Assembly (NCBI GenBank): GCA_028287785.1 | Contig: JAQBOZ010000015.1 | Coordinates: forward strand, 1-64,000 | Source of the DNA: Chlorobiota bacterium | GTDB taxonomy: Bacteria; Bacteroidota; Ignavibacteria; OLB7 | Reading direction: 5' to 3' | Length of the DNA: 64,000 nucleotides | Shown: positions 17,002 to 26,330 of the stretch, one piece after another | Layout of the letters: each line of letters starts with the position of its first letter | How positions within the stretch are numbered: the first letter of the stretch is position 1 | Program-made: the position numbers and the translations under genes | The notes under the pieces: model-generated | The model's input: only the letters and a program-made list of their open reading frames with translations | Told to the model about the DNA's origin: nothing | The model's database searches: none

Positions 17002-18156
17002 ATGACCCGCCATTCGTTACGTCTGTTCGCCATCATCCTCGCGCTCGCGGCGATCATCACCGTTCCATCATCGGCGCAGCGCCGGGGAAAGGGAAAGCCG
17101 GCGACATCCAGAAAGCATATCGAGCAGATCGACACTTCCTACACCGATGAGAACTACCCGGCGGCGGAGAAGGAAACGCCGCTCGCCAAACAGCTCAAAT
17201 CGGATCTTGCCGTCACCGCGTTCGATTACTGGACGGTGAAGCTGAACAACTACAAGTCCCATATCGACGGGATGCTTGCACCGTGCGATCTCACCGAGGT
17301 CAACCGGCTCCGCGTCTACTGGAGCATCTTTCTGGACCAGAAGAAATGGCAGGGCCTTGCCACCAAGTTCAGGAAGGAGTTTGACGGGGGTGGTGATGAG
17401 GGGGATTCAGGGGGTGACGAGGGGGGCCCCGGCCCGTCGGGTATGAAGAAGAAGAAAGCCGAGGAGATCGGCGCGCTGGTGGACAACGTCAGCGAGATGG
17501 CTGAGACGTTCTTCGTGGCGAAGTGGATTGCCCGCCGCTATCGCCCGCAGTTCACCGCGATGCAGGAGACCGTTTCCGGCGATTTCACCGCGTTTATCGA
17601 TACCGTTATCGCCGCCAAGGATCGGTTCGCCCTCGCGCATCAGGCGGAGATAGCGAGTGATCCCTCCGTGCAGAATATCATGAAGGAGTTGAACCGCGAG
17701 AAGGCGGATGAGGCGATGAAGGAGTTCAGCTCAAAGGGTGATATGGGGATATTCGTCGGGCTTGGGTTCAACGTGCTGGTGGAGCCGCTGATGGTCCTCT
17801 ACAACGGGCAGGATCTCCGCCGGCTCTTCAAGAGCGTTGATGTCCTGCCGAAGGAGCTGAGCGAGCTGGAACTGGGGGATGCGTCTGTGCTTGAGCCGAA
17901 CGTGCCGAATCCCGCCGTTACCACGACCACGATCAACTACACTCTTCCGGAGGCGAGCAGCCGCACAACGCTCCGCCTGTACGACGCGCGCGGTGAACTG
18001 GTGGGGACCTACGATCAGGGGGATCGCCCGGCCGGCCGCTATCAGGTCAATGTCGATGTCTCCACGCTGTCAAGCGGGTTCTATCTCTATTATCTCACCA
18101 CGATGACATCGCAGGGGGAGCGGGTCTATTCCCGCACGCTTCAGGTGGCGCGATAG
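17002..18156 (+). CDS. T9SS-sorted secreted protein, tandem family member 3
   Basis: 384 residues, starting at the ATG that opens a signal peptide ('MTRHSLRLFAIILALAAIIT', cleavage near SSAQ). Shared family motifs: 'FDYWTVKLNNYKSHIDGML', 'CDLTEVNRLRVYW', 'IARRYRPQFTAMQETVSGDF', 'DRFALAHQAEI', 'VEPLMVLYNGQDLRRLF'. A Gly/Asp-rich loop ('GGGDEGDSGGDEGGPG') interrupts the middle. The sorting domain runs from 'LEPNVPNPAVTTTTINY' to 'YSRTLQVAR'. It is the third of three consecutive paralogues; the conserved YW, ID, DL.xLN.LR and RYR positions suggest a real fold with its own function. Terminator at 18182. Confidence 0.72.
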   Translation: MTRHSLRLFAIILALAAIITVPSSAQRRGKGKPATSRKHIEQIDTSYTDENYPAAEKETPLAKQLKSDLAVTAFDYWTVKLNNYKSHIDGMLAPCDLTEVNRLRVYWSIFLDQKKWQGLATKFRKEFDGGGDEGDSGGDEGGPGPSGMKKKKAEEIGALVDNVSEMAETFFVAKWIARRYRPQFTAMQETVSGDFTAFIDTVIAAKDRFALAHQAEIASDPSVQNIMKELNREKADEAMKEFSSKGDMGIFVGLGFNVLVEPLMVLYNGQDLRRLFKSVDVLPKELSELELGDASVLEPNVPNPAVTTTTINYTLPEASSRTTLRLYDARGELVGTYDQGDRPAGRYQVNVDVSTLSSGFYLYYLTTMTSQGERVYSRTLQVAR

Positions 18157-18181
18157 CATCATTTGCCCGGATTGCATCTAT

Positions 18182-18220
18182 GAACCCCGGCCCTGTCTGC
18201 ACGACGGCGCCGGGGTTCTT
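18182..18220 (+). terminator. Hairpin after family member 3
   Basis: A 10-bp stem, GAACCCCGGC with GCCGGGGTTC, has a 17-nt loop and ends in TT. It lies 25 bp after the stop codon. Confidence 0.6.
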
Positions 18221-18291
18221 CGTCTGAAACCGGAGCCCGGCTTCCCATTCTGAAAAGAATGCCGCCCGACGGATGTTTCATGACGATTTCA

Positions 18292-18321
18292 TTGAAGCGG
18301 AAAAAGCTGGTTCGTATTTTG
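18292..18321 (+). promoter_or_regulatory. Possible Bacteroidota-type promoter for ctpA
   Basis: TTG (18292-18294) and TATTTTG (18315-18321) are 20 bp apart, close to the TTG-N19-TAnnTTTG consensus used by Bacteroidota primary sigma factors. They lie about 60 bp ahead of the protease start. The match is imperfect: one T is missing and the spacer is one base long. Confidence 0.3.
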
Positions 18322-18382
18322 TGAATGCTTTTTAATGATTCGAACTGTAATGAATGCATCCTGACCCCATTGCCTGATCGTC

Positions 18383-20065
18383 ATGAATAATCCTCTTCGT
18401 CGCTCTCTCCGCGTGCCGGTCTTCGTCATCATCCCCGTGACCGTGCTTGTCGTGGTCGCCGTTACGGCGTTTCGCTGGAAGGATGAAAACGATTACTATT
18501 TCAAGGTCAACAAGGGGCTGGAGACGTTCGGGCAGGTCTACCGGGAAGTGACGCAGAACTATGTCGATCAGGTCGATCCGGAAACGTTTATCAACGCCGG
18601 CATCGACGGGATGCTGAAAACGCTCGATCCCTATACCTCCTATCTTCGGAGGAAGGATGCCGCCGATATCGACCTGCTGACCAGCGGAACCTACGGCGGC
18701 ATCGGCATCACCGTCGGCATACGGGACAGCGCCGTCACCATCGTCGATGTCGTGGACGGCTATTCCGCGCAGCGCGAGGGGGTCCGTATCGGCGACAAGA
18801 TCAAATCGATCAACGGGGCCCAGCTCCTTCACAGCCCGGTGGATGCCCTGCGCGAGTACACGCGCGGCGAGCCGGGGACCACATTGCAGATGACCGTCCT
18901 GCGCGACGGCGTCGCCGATTCGCTGACATTTACCCTCACGCGGGAGAACATCAAGGTCCGAAGCATCCCCTACAGCGGGCGGATCATCGACGGCGTGGGC
19001 TATATCAAACTGGAGCGTTTCAGCTCCAACGCCGGCGACGAATTGCGGAACGCGCTTCTGGACCTGAAGCAGCAGGGCGCCTTCAAGGGTGTCATCCTCG
19101 ATCTCCGCGATAATCCGGGAGGGCTTCTGGAGTCCGCCGTCGACGTGGGCTCGAAATTCCTCCCCTACGGAAGCGTGATCGTCACCACCCGCGGGCGGGA
19201 TTCATCGGAGGATCATATCTATCGCTCCGATGAGGAGCCGATCGCGGCGGGTGTTCCGCTTGTGGTGCTGATCAACGGCGGCTCCGCATCCGCCTCGGAG
19301 ATCGTCGCCGGCGCCATTCAGGATCTGGATGCTGGCGTGATTCTCGGGTCGCGGAGCTACGGCAAGGGGCTGGTGCAGTCGGTGCGGCGCCTGCCGTATG
19401 ACGCGACGCTCAAGATCACGACCGCCCGGTATTACACGCCATCGGGGAGGAGCATTCAGAAGATCGATTATCTGATGCAGCGGAGCGGGACATCGAGCTT
19501 CGCCGCCGATTCGGCCAACAGGTATCGCACGGCGGCCGGACGGGAGCTTACCTTCCACGGCGGCATCATCCCGGACACGGTTGTGGATCTCTCCGCCGCC
19601 ACCGATTTTGTCGATGAGTTGCGTGATGCCTCGATCTTCTTCAATTTTGCGACGCGGTACGCCGCCGGCCTCCGATCGCTCCCCGAGGATTTCGCGGTCG
19701 ACAATACGCTGATCAAGCAGTTCGAGGATTTCACGCTGGAGAATCTCCAGCGCACCGGCTCGGGCTCCGCATCGCTCGCCAGGGTGAACGACCTGTATGC
19801 CTCGGCGAAGAAGGAGGGCTATAATTCCGACATGCTCAGGAAGATCGACGGCATTCGCACCGATCTCTCGGGCGAGGAGCGGAACCTGCTGCGGGATCAT
19901 CGCGACGAGATACGGCGGGAGCTGTACAACGAGATCGTCAATCGCTTCCGTGGACAGCACGAACGGATGGAGGCGATGCTCAGGAACGACGATCAGATTC
20001 AGGCCGCCGTTGGCCTCCTCCGCTCCGGTCGCCGGGAATACGGCAGGCTGCTCAGCTCCCGATAG
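18383..20065 (+). CDS. C-terminal processing peptidase (S41 family)
   Basis: 560 residues. An N-terminal signal anchor (about 10-30, 'RVPVFVIIPVTVLVVVAVTA') puts the enzyme in the periplasm. A PDZ domain follows at about 100-185 ('GGIGITVGIRD', 'SAQREGVRIGDKIKSINGAQ'), then the tail-specific protease domain with 'GYIKLERFS', 'VILDLRDNPGGLLESAVDV' and the Ser303/Lys328 dyad in 'GGSASASEIVAGA' and 'GSRSYGKGLVQ'; their 25-residue spacing is the canonical one. S41A proteases cut C-terminal tails of envelope proteins. Sitting beside many T9SS cargo genes is suggestive but not proof of a processing role. A C-terminal helical extension (about 420-560) is typical of this group in Bacteroidota. Confidence 0.92.
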   Translation: MNNPLRRSLRVPVFVIIPVTVLVVVAVTAFRWKDENDYYFKVNKGLETFGQVYREVTQNYVDQVDPETFINAGIDGMLKTLDPYTSYLRRKDAADIDLLTSGTYGGIGITVGIRDSAVTIVDVVDGYSAQREGVRIGDKIKSINGAQLLHSPVDALREYTRGEPGTTLQMTVLRDGVADSLTFTLTRENIKVRSIPYSGRIIDGVGYIKLERFSSNAGDELRNALLDLKQQGAFKGVILDLRDNPGGLLESAVDVGSKFLPYGSVIVTTRGRDSSEDHIYRSDEEPIAAGVPLVVLINGGSASASEIVAGAIQDLDAGVILGSRSYGKGLVQSVRRLPYDATLKITTARYYTPSGRSIQKIDYLMQRSGTSSFAADSANRYRTAAGRELTFHGGIIPDTVVDLSAATDFVDELRDASIFFNFATRYAAGLRSLPEDFAVDNTLIKQFEDFTLENLQRTGSGSASLARVNDLYASAKKEGYNSDMLRKIDGIRTDLSGEERNLLRDHRDEIRRELYNEIVNRFRGQHERMEAMLRNDDQIQAAVGLLRSGRREYGRLLSSR

Positions 20066-20219
20066 CCCGGCTGCCATCGGAATCCGTCCGGCGGGTGACT
20101 AAACCATTCCCCGCCCGTTGCGTCAAGGCCCCTGCATCCCGGCACGGCATGGAACGCCCCGATCTCCATGCCGTCATCATCTCGATAATCAGTTTCTCTC
20201 TATCATATCTCCATACATT

Positions 20220-20747
20220 ATGAAGTACGTCCGCGCCAGTGCCTTCGGCCTTCTTCTCCTCCTTGCGTTCTTTGCTGTTCCATCGCTGTACGCCCAGCCG
20301 GGCGATGGCGAGCTTCCGCAGGCCGGAATCGATACGGTCGGCACAGCCCTTCTGAATGAATACCCGAAAGATTACGACGCCATTTTCAAGGCGGTGAAGG
20401 CCGGGCTGCAGAGCATCGGCTACGAGGTCAACTATGCCAGCAAGAAGACCAGCCTGATCGAGACATCGTTCAAGCAGCTTGCCAACGAGGATACGTTCTT
20501 CGATACGATGGCTGTCTACGGCGATATTCCCTACATCCGCTCGCCGGGATGGACCATCGGGCGGGTGCAGGTGAAGGTGACGCTTGAGAGGATGGACAGC
20601 ATGAAGACCGCCGTGAAGGTGCTGGCGCAGTTGAGCGGATATGAGGAGCGATTCGCCAACCGGTGGCTCTACTGGAAGTCGAACGGAAAGCTTGAGGAGC
20701 GGGCGATGGATGCTATCAACAAGAGCGTGGAAGCCATCAAGGAATAG
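20220..20747 (+). CDS. Small exported protein, unknown
   Basis: 175 residues. The start is placed at the ATG that begins a signal peptide ('MKYVRASAFGLLLLLAFFAV', cleavage after LYAQ); the upstream open frame is not protein-like. The mature protein alternates helices and strands ('YDAIFKAVKAGLQSIGYEV', 'WTIGRVQVKVTLERMD', 'TAVKVLAQLSGYEERFANRW'), a pattern that recalls helix-grip lipoproteins of the BamC type, but no lipid-attachment cysteine is present. I do not recognise the family. It follows the protease by 154 bp. Confidence 0.6.
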   Translation: MKYVRASAFGLLLLLAFFAVPSLYAQPGDGELPQAGIDTVGTALLNEYPKDYDAIFKAVKAGLQSIGYEVNYASKKTSLIETSFKQLANEDTFFDTMAVYGDIPYIRSPGWTIGRVQVKVTLERMDSMKTAVKVLAQLSGYEERFANRWLYWKSNGKLEERAMDAINKSVEAIKE

Positions 20748-21089
20748 CCCGCTCGCCCGCATGATGCCGGTGATGATCATTACAGGGAGTGGCCGGGAAT
20801 TGAATCCCGTCCGCTCCCTGTCCGTTTATCCCCCTCCCCGGTGTCATCATTCCACGTGGCGGCATGTTCCGCGCGTTGCGATGCCCGCACAACCCGCTGG
20901 CCTCATTGTTGCGACCATCGATCTCTACACTTTCAGATGCGTCCGGCTTCCTGTATGTTACGGCCGGTGTGGTGTTCCCGTTCTCGAGCGGGGAATCCGG
21001 CACCGATGGCGGCGACCCACGAGGCCGTCCGCCGGACCTCATGCTCCCGGTCCATCGATCTCCGCTGAACTCTTCACGACAGGTTGGAT
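20748..21089. other. Intergenic region before giant surface protein
   Basis: 342 bp. It holds the hairpin at 20782-20821 and nothing else I recognise; no promoter motif stands out. Confidence 0.5.
20782..20821 (+). terminator. Hairpin after small exported protein gene
   Basis: The outer stem ACAGGGAG/CTCCCTGT (8 bp) encloses an inner CGGGA/TCCCG stem. It lies 34 bp after the stop codon. The T tract is short (CCGTTTA). Confidence 0.55.
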
Positions 21090-24000
21090 ATGAAATCAAC
21101 GATTACGTCCCTGCTCGCGCTCCTGCTCCTTGCCACCGTCGCCCGGGCGCAGCCCGGCGTCTTCTATATGGTCCCGGATATCGGCGCGGCGGGGATGAAC
21201 ACCTATGTGGAGATTGTGGCTCCGGTCGGATCGGCGTTTACGTTCGGCAATCCGGACCAGATGTATCTCAACAATGGAAGTGATAACGTCAGCGTTCAGC
21301 CGGTGAATGCGGCGGACAACAACCGCGTGGTGATTGGGCCGGTGGTGGTAAGCTGGAGCGGCCGGCTGATATCGACGCAGATCTTCGTAAAGCCCGGAGC
21401 GGCGAATGGGCCGGTCCCACTGAAGATCACTGTGGGGGCGACCACGACGCTCATCAATGATTTTACGATCGTCACCCCGCAGGTGCTGGGAATTGCGGGA
21501 ACGGTAACGGGCGGCGGCGCGCTCGGCAGCGGTGGCGTGCTTGGCGTCCGCTCGCCGCGTGGCGCGATGATCGTCTCAAGTCTCTTTCTCAAGGGGGGAA
21601 TCTATACGGTCGATACGACCGATAGAGATGCCGCCGTGGCCGGCAACCAGGGCTTCCTTCCCCTGATCCTGATCTCCAAGGGAGTGCTTGCCATCAACTC
21701 CGATGCACGGCTGAGTTCCAACGGCGCAACATCCTACGCGGGCCCCGGCGGCGGCGGCGGCGGCGGGCGGGTCTGCGACGCGACATTCTTCAACCCGAAC
21801 CCCATCGGGGCGGACGGGGGGAGCGGCTTTACCGGCGGTGGCGGTGGCGGCCGGAACAACGGCGGTTCCAGCGTTGAGCGCGATCCCGGCTCCGGCACGG
21901 GAGCGCAGGGGCTGTTCAACGGGAAGAAGATTTCGTACAGCATGAACGGCGTGCGGGGAGGGGCATCCAGCTACGTCTGCGGCAACCCTGAATCCGCCGG
22001 TGGCGGAACCGGACACCCCTTCGGGCTTGGCGGCGACGGCACGTGCGGAACCACCACCCCTCCGGGGGGACAATATGGTGGTGGAAGCGGCAATCTCGAT
22101 AACGGCACGGGCGGCGGCGGTGGCTATGGCACCAACGGGGCCAATGGCAGCGGCGCCTCCAATGGCGGGCATGTCCACGGCAACCGCATGGGAGTGCCCG
22201 TGGCGGGGGGCTCCGGCGGCGGCAGCTCCAACCCGAAATTTGTCGCAGGTGGCTGCGGCTCGGCCGGTGGCGGCGGCGGCGGGGCGATGGCTCTCTTTTC
22301 GATGGATGCGCTGAATGGCAACATCGTGGAGGCGATCGGTGGAAACGCGGAGAGCGTGACGCCGGTGGGTGGTTCGGGCTCGGGAGGATATGTCGAGCTT
22401 GGCGCCAAGGTTCAGAAATCATTCGGCGGGACCGGCAATGTCAGCGGCGGCACCACCGGCTCGGCGGGTGGCCTGGGAAGGGCACGATACGATGGGGGAT
22501 TTACCACGGGTGCGCCGACATTCGGCGCGGCGACCCCGTTCATCGGGCCGACGATCGATACGCTCACCTATATCCAGTCGAAGACTTTCACCGTGAGCGG
22601 TACTTATGGCGGCGTTGTCGGCGAGCCGGTGCAGGTCTACATGCGCGGTGATATCGGCAACTGGACGCTGGTGCCGGGCCTTACCTTCGGTGCCAACCGG
22701 ACGTGGAGCGTAAATGTGACAGTGACCGGCGGAAAGGGGAATTACTATTTCGCGGCGCTTCAGACGGTCGCCGCCCCTTCATCGGCGGCGTATCTCAACG
22801 AGCCGGGCTATGTCCTCTCGCAGGCGGCGGCGAACATCGTCACGGTGGACCTGATCCCGAAGATCAATGTGGACCGGACGACGCTTACCTTCAGGGATAT
22901 CGTCTGCGAGCCGTTCCTGCTGGACTCGGTCAAGATCTGGAACAGCGGCGATGACACGCTCAGGATCACCCCGACGTTTGCCAACGGCGCCACGGCGGAT
23001 TTCAGCCTGGTGCAGCCCATCAGGCCGCTCGCTCCCAACGATACGGTCTGGGCCTATATCAAATTTTCGCCGACGACTCCGGGGACCAGGACTGTCGATT
23101 TCGTTCTGACCAACAACGATCCCCGTCCGGGAAAGAACCCGACGATCATCAAGCTCACCGGGCGGAAGCTGAACTTCCAGCCATCGCTCACGCAGACCAG
23201 CCCCAATCTCGGCGATGTCTGCACCGATTCCACGACATCGCTCTCCTTCAATTTCAATTATACCGGCGATATCCCCGATACGATCGTCTCGATCACCCGG
23301 CTCGGCACCGGCCCCGCGGCGTTTACGATCACCGGGCCGGTCATCCCGGCAACCGGGCTGATCTTCCTCAACCCGACCAGCAGCGGGACGATCGTGGTGC
23401 GATTCCGCCCGCCATCGGTCGGAAACTTCGTCGATTCATTCCGCGTGCTGACCAGGCCGTGCAACCTGCCGCTCACGTTCACCGTGCGGGGTCGCGGCTA
23501 CGCCAACAGCATCGAGGTAACGCCCGACCCGCTCGATTTCGGGCAGGTGCGCGTGGGGCAGACCGCGACCACGCCGGGCTTCACCGTGAAGAACACCGGC
23601 ATACTTGACGGGACCATCACCGACGCCTATATCACCCCGGCCGGCGCTCCATTCGTCGTGGCCCCGTCGTTGAAGGGGACGCTGATTCCCGCGGGCGGCT
23701 CGGTTCCCGGCACCGTGAGCTTCACCCCGCTTTCGTCCGGCCCGTTCAACGCGCAGCTCTGCGTGGTGTTCGGCACCACATGCCGCGATACGGTATGCGT
23801 GGCGCTGAAGGGGGAAGGGGTGACATCGCTGCTGGTGCTTTCGCGGAAGAAGATCACGTTGAGCGCCGATTCCTGCGCCGATGTTCCGCCATCGGTTACC
23901 GACACGTTCAAGCTCTACAACCACGGAACCGCCTCCGTGCAGATCGATGCCGCCACCGCCGTCAACGGCCTGGCGATGCTCTCCCCATCGAAACCGATTC

Positions 24001-26198
24001 CCGGAAGCCTGGCCGCCGGCGACTCCATTCTCTTTACGGTGACATGGTCGCCGGGGGGAGCCGGGACCGAGCAGTTCAAGATCCTGACGCAGGCGGAGGA
24101 CCCGTCGCAGAAGGTGATGCTGGTGGATGCCACGCTGCGGCGCGAGCGCGGGGGAATCGATCTGCTGAAGGGTGATGGGACTCCGCTGCCGGCCGCGATC
24201 GATCTGGGAAATATCTTCGACTGCACGACCGGCGGAAAAAGCTATCAGCTTACCATCAGGAACACCGGCACGCTGGCCGAAAACGTCAACGCCTCCTTTG
24301 TGGCGGGGGGAATATTCAGCATAACCCCGTCACCGCTGTATGCGATTCCCACCGGCGGCCGGCAGGATATCACCCTGGGCTTCAACTCCGGCGCCACCGG
24401 CGATTACACCGATACGCTCGTGATCGGTGAGGGGATCTGCGGCAGGGAAACCCGGATTCCGGTGACGGGACATCGCTACAGCGTGAGCTTCGCGACCACC
24501 GGCATCACGTTCGGCAACTCCAACGTCGGGGTGGCGAAGGTCGGCACGGCATCGGCGCAGAACACAAGCGATCCGAAGACGCCGAACAACGTGAAGGTGA
24601 ATATCGCCGGCGCCTTCATCACGCAGAGCGGCAGCGAGTTCGCGATCGTCCAGCCGACCGGGCTTCCGAAGGGGCTTGCGACGAACGAGGCTGCCACGGT
24701 CGATGTGACGTTTACGCCATCAGGGCAGACATCCTACAATGCCCAGCTCTGTTTCTATACCGACTCCCCATGTCCCGACACAATCTGCCAGCCGCTTACC
24801 GGCACCGGCATCATGTCGAGCATCGTGGTTCGCCAGAGCAGCGTGAACTTCGGGACGCGCTATATCTGCCAGGACTCCATCACCACGATCTCGATCAGAA
24901 ACAGCGGCAACGCCCCGCTGAACGTGCTGGGGCTCGATCTTGGCGGGGCCGATGCCGCGGCATTCCAGGAGTTGACGGGGCTGACCTTCCCCGTCACGAT
25001 TTCGCCGGCCGATTCGATCATGATCAAACTGCGGTTCAACCCGGCTGGCGTTTCCGGCGATGGGCTGAAAAACGCGACGCTGACGATCAGAAGCGATGAT
25101 GCGGCGCAGCCATCGATCGTGGTATCGCTGATCGGCGAGCGGCGCAAGCAGGCGCTCTCCACGCCGAACCAGCTCGATTTCGGCCGGGTGGATGTTGGGA
25201 CCACGGTGCTTGATACGCTGACGCTGGAGAACAGAACATCCGCGCCGATGCGGATCGAATCGTTCACGCTCGGCGCGCCGTTCGTGATCGTCTCCCCCAC
25301 CGGATCGCTGACGATCGCGCCGTTCGACTCGGTGAAGGTGATCGTCCGTTTCGCCCCGGCCGACAGCAACGCCGCCACGGCGACGCTGGTTGGGGTTGCC
25401 AGCTCCCCCTGTGCCGACACGACCAGGGTTCCGGTTACGGGGCGCGGGAGAATCCAGCAGATCGGCGTCGCGGAGATCCTCATCCCGGATTCGCTTCACG
25501 CGAAGGCGGGGGACAGGATATCGATACCGATCGTCCTCTCCAGCGGCAGCAACCTGAAGGAATCGCAGGCCACGACCTTCAGCGCCACGGTCCGGTTCAA
25601 CGCATCGATGCTCCTGCCGCTGGGCGTCAGGGCACGGGGCGAGCCATTGTTGAAGGGATCGGTGATATCGGTGGGCTCAATTACGTCAAGCAAGGTAGTG
25701 GGAAATGAACGCGTCGTGACCTTCCAGATCACGAACTCCCAGCTTCCGACAGCTCCCGATACGCTCGGCTTCCTCGATGCCCGCGCCGCTCTGGGGGACT
25801 CGATCATCACGCCGATCACGATCGACACGCTGTTCTGGACCGACGGCAAGGTGAACACGACGACGCACGGCGGCAGCTTTACGCTCGACGGATACTGCGT
25901 TGCCGGCGGAACACGGCTGTTCCGTCTGACCGGCGGTTTCGGAATCAAGGCGGCGGTGCCGAACCCGTTCAATCCCGCGACGGTGATCACATTCGAGACC
26001 GCCGAGCTGGGGCCGACATCGCTGGTGATCTACGATCTCTACGGCGGGCTGGTCGAAACACTGGTCGATCGCCGCTCGATGCCCATCGGCTCATTTGATG
26101 CTGTCTGGCATGCGGAGACCTGTTCCTCGGGCGTATATTACGCCGTGCTGACATCACCGACGCAGCGGAGCATCCAACAGCTCGTGCTGGTCAAGTAA
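21090..26198 (+). CDS. Giant ASH-repeat surface protein with T9SS sorting domain
   Basis: About 1702 residues. The ATG at 21090 opens the signal peptide ('MKSTITSLLALLLLATVARA'); a TTG two codons earlier is an alternative. Layout: beta-rich N-terminus to about 205; a Gly-rich region to about 480 with runs of G and clustered cysteines; then at least seven choice-of-anchor-D/ASH-type Ig-like repeats to about 1460, each with a 'LDFG.V.VG.T' start and a 'NTG' turn and most with a Cys pair. A cohesin-like domain follows ('AGDRISIPIVLSSG', 'VRFNASMLLPLGV'), and last the sorting domain 'PNPFNPATVITFETAEL...VIYDLYGG...SSGVYYAVL'. Expected at the cell surface, perhaps adhesive or structural. The downstream OmpA gene starts within 133 bp on the same strand. 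Confidence 0.85.
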   Translation: MKSTITSLLALLLLATVARAQPGVFYMVPDIGAAGMNTYVEIVAPVGSAFTFGNPDQMYLNNGSDNVSVQPVNAADNNRVVIGPVVVSWSGRLISTQIFVKPGAANGPVPLKITVGATTTLINDFTIVTPQVLGIAGTVTGGGALGSGGVLGVRSPRGAMIVSSLFLKGGIYTVDTTDRDAAVAGNQGFLPLILISKGVLAINSDARLSSNGATSYAGPGGGGGGGRVCDATFFNPNPIGADGGSGFTGGGGGGRNNGGSSVERDPGSGTGAQGLFNGKKISYSMNGVRGGASSYVCGNPESAGGGTGHPFGLGGDGTCGTTTPPGGQYGGGSGNLDNGTGGGGGYGTNGANGSGASNGGHVHGNRMGVPVAGGSGGGSSNPKFVAGGCGSAGGGGGGAMALFSMDALNGNIVEAIGGNAESVTPVGGSGSGGYVELGAKVQKSFGGTGNVSGGTTGSAGGLGRARYDGGFTTGAPTFGAATPFIGPTIDTLTYIQSKTFTVSGTYGGVVGEPVQVYMRGDIGNWTLVPGLTFGANRTWSVNVTVTGGKGNYYFAALQTVAAPSSAAYLNEPGYVLSQAAANIVTVDLIPKINVDRTTLTFRDIVCEPFLLDSVKIWNSGDDTLRITPTFANGATADFSLVQPIRPLAPNDTVWAYIKFSPTTPGTRTVDFVLTNNDPRPGKNPTIIKLTGRKLNFQPSLTQTSPNLGDVCTDSTTSLSFNFNYTGDIPDTIVSITRLGTGPAAFTITGPVIPATGLIFLNPTSSGTIVVRFRPPSVGNFVDSFRVLTRPCNLPLTFTVRGRGYANSIEVTPDPLDFGQVRVGQTATTPGFTVKNTGILDGTITDAYITPAGAPFVVAPSLKGTLIPAGGSVPGTVSFTPLSSGPFNAQLCVVFGTTCRDTVCVALKGEGVTSLLVLSRKKITLSADSCADVPPSVTDTFKLYNHGTASVQIDAATAVNGLAMLSPSKPIPGSLAAGDSILFTVTWSPGGAGTEQFKILTQAEDPSQKVMLVDATLRRERGGIDLLKGDGTPLPAAIDLGNIFDCTTGGKSYQLTIRNTGTLAENVNASFVAGGIFSITPSPLYAIPTGGRQDITLGFNSGATGDYTDTLVIGEGICGRETRIPVTGHRYSVSFATTGITFGNSNVGVAKVGTASAQNTSDPKTPNNVKVNIAGAFITQSGSEFAIVQPTGLPKGLATNEAATVDVTFTPSGQTSYNAQLCFYTDSPCPDTICQPLTGTGIMSSIVVRQSSVNFGTRYICQDSITTISIRNSGNAPLNVLGLDLGGADAAAFQELTGLTFPVTISPADSIMIKLRFNPAGVSGDGLKNATLTIRSDDAAQPSIVVSLIGERRKQALSTPNQLDFGRVDVGTTVLDTLTLENRTSAPMRIESFTLGAPFVIVSPTGSLTIAPFDSVKVIVRFAPADSNAATATLVGVASSPCADTTRVPVTGRGRIQQIGVAEILIPDSLHAKAGDRISIPIVLSSGSNLKESQATTFSATVRFNASMLLPLGVRARGEPLLKGSVISVGSITSSKVVGNERVVTFQITNSQLPTAPDTLGFLDARAALGDSIITPITIDTLFWTDGKVNTTTHGGSFTLDGYCVAGGTRLFRLTGGFGIKAAVPNPFNPATVITFETAELGPTSLVIYDLYGGLVETLVDRRSMPIGSFDAVWHAETCSSGVYYAVLTSPTQRSIQQLVLVK

Positions 26199-26330
26199 GT
26201 GCGGACGCGCCGGGGCCGTGCCCGGCCGACATCGAGAACCGGAAACGGCCGAACATCGATGATGGTCCTCTGGATCATCATCGACGGGAGCGGCCGTTTC
26301 ATCGATATCTACATCTCTATCAGTCTGCTT

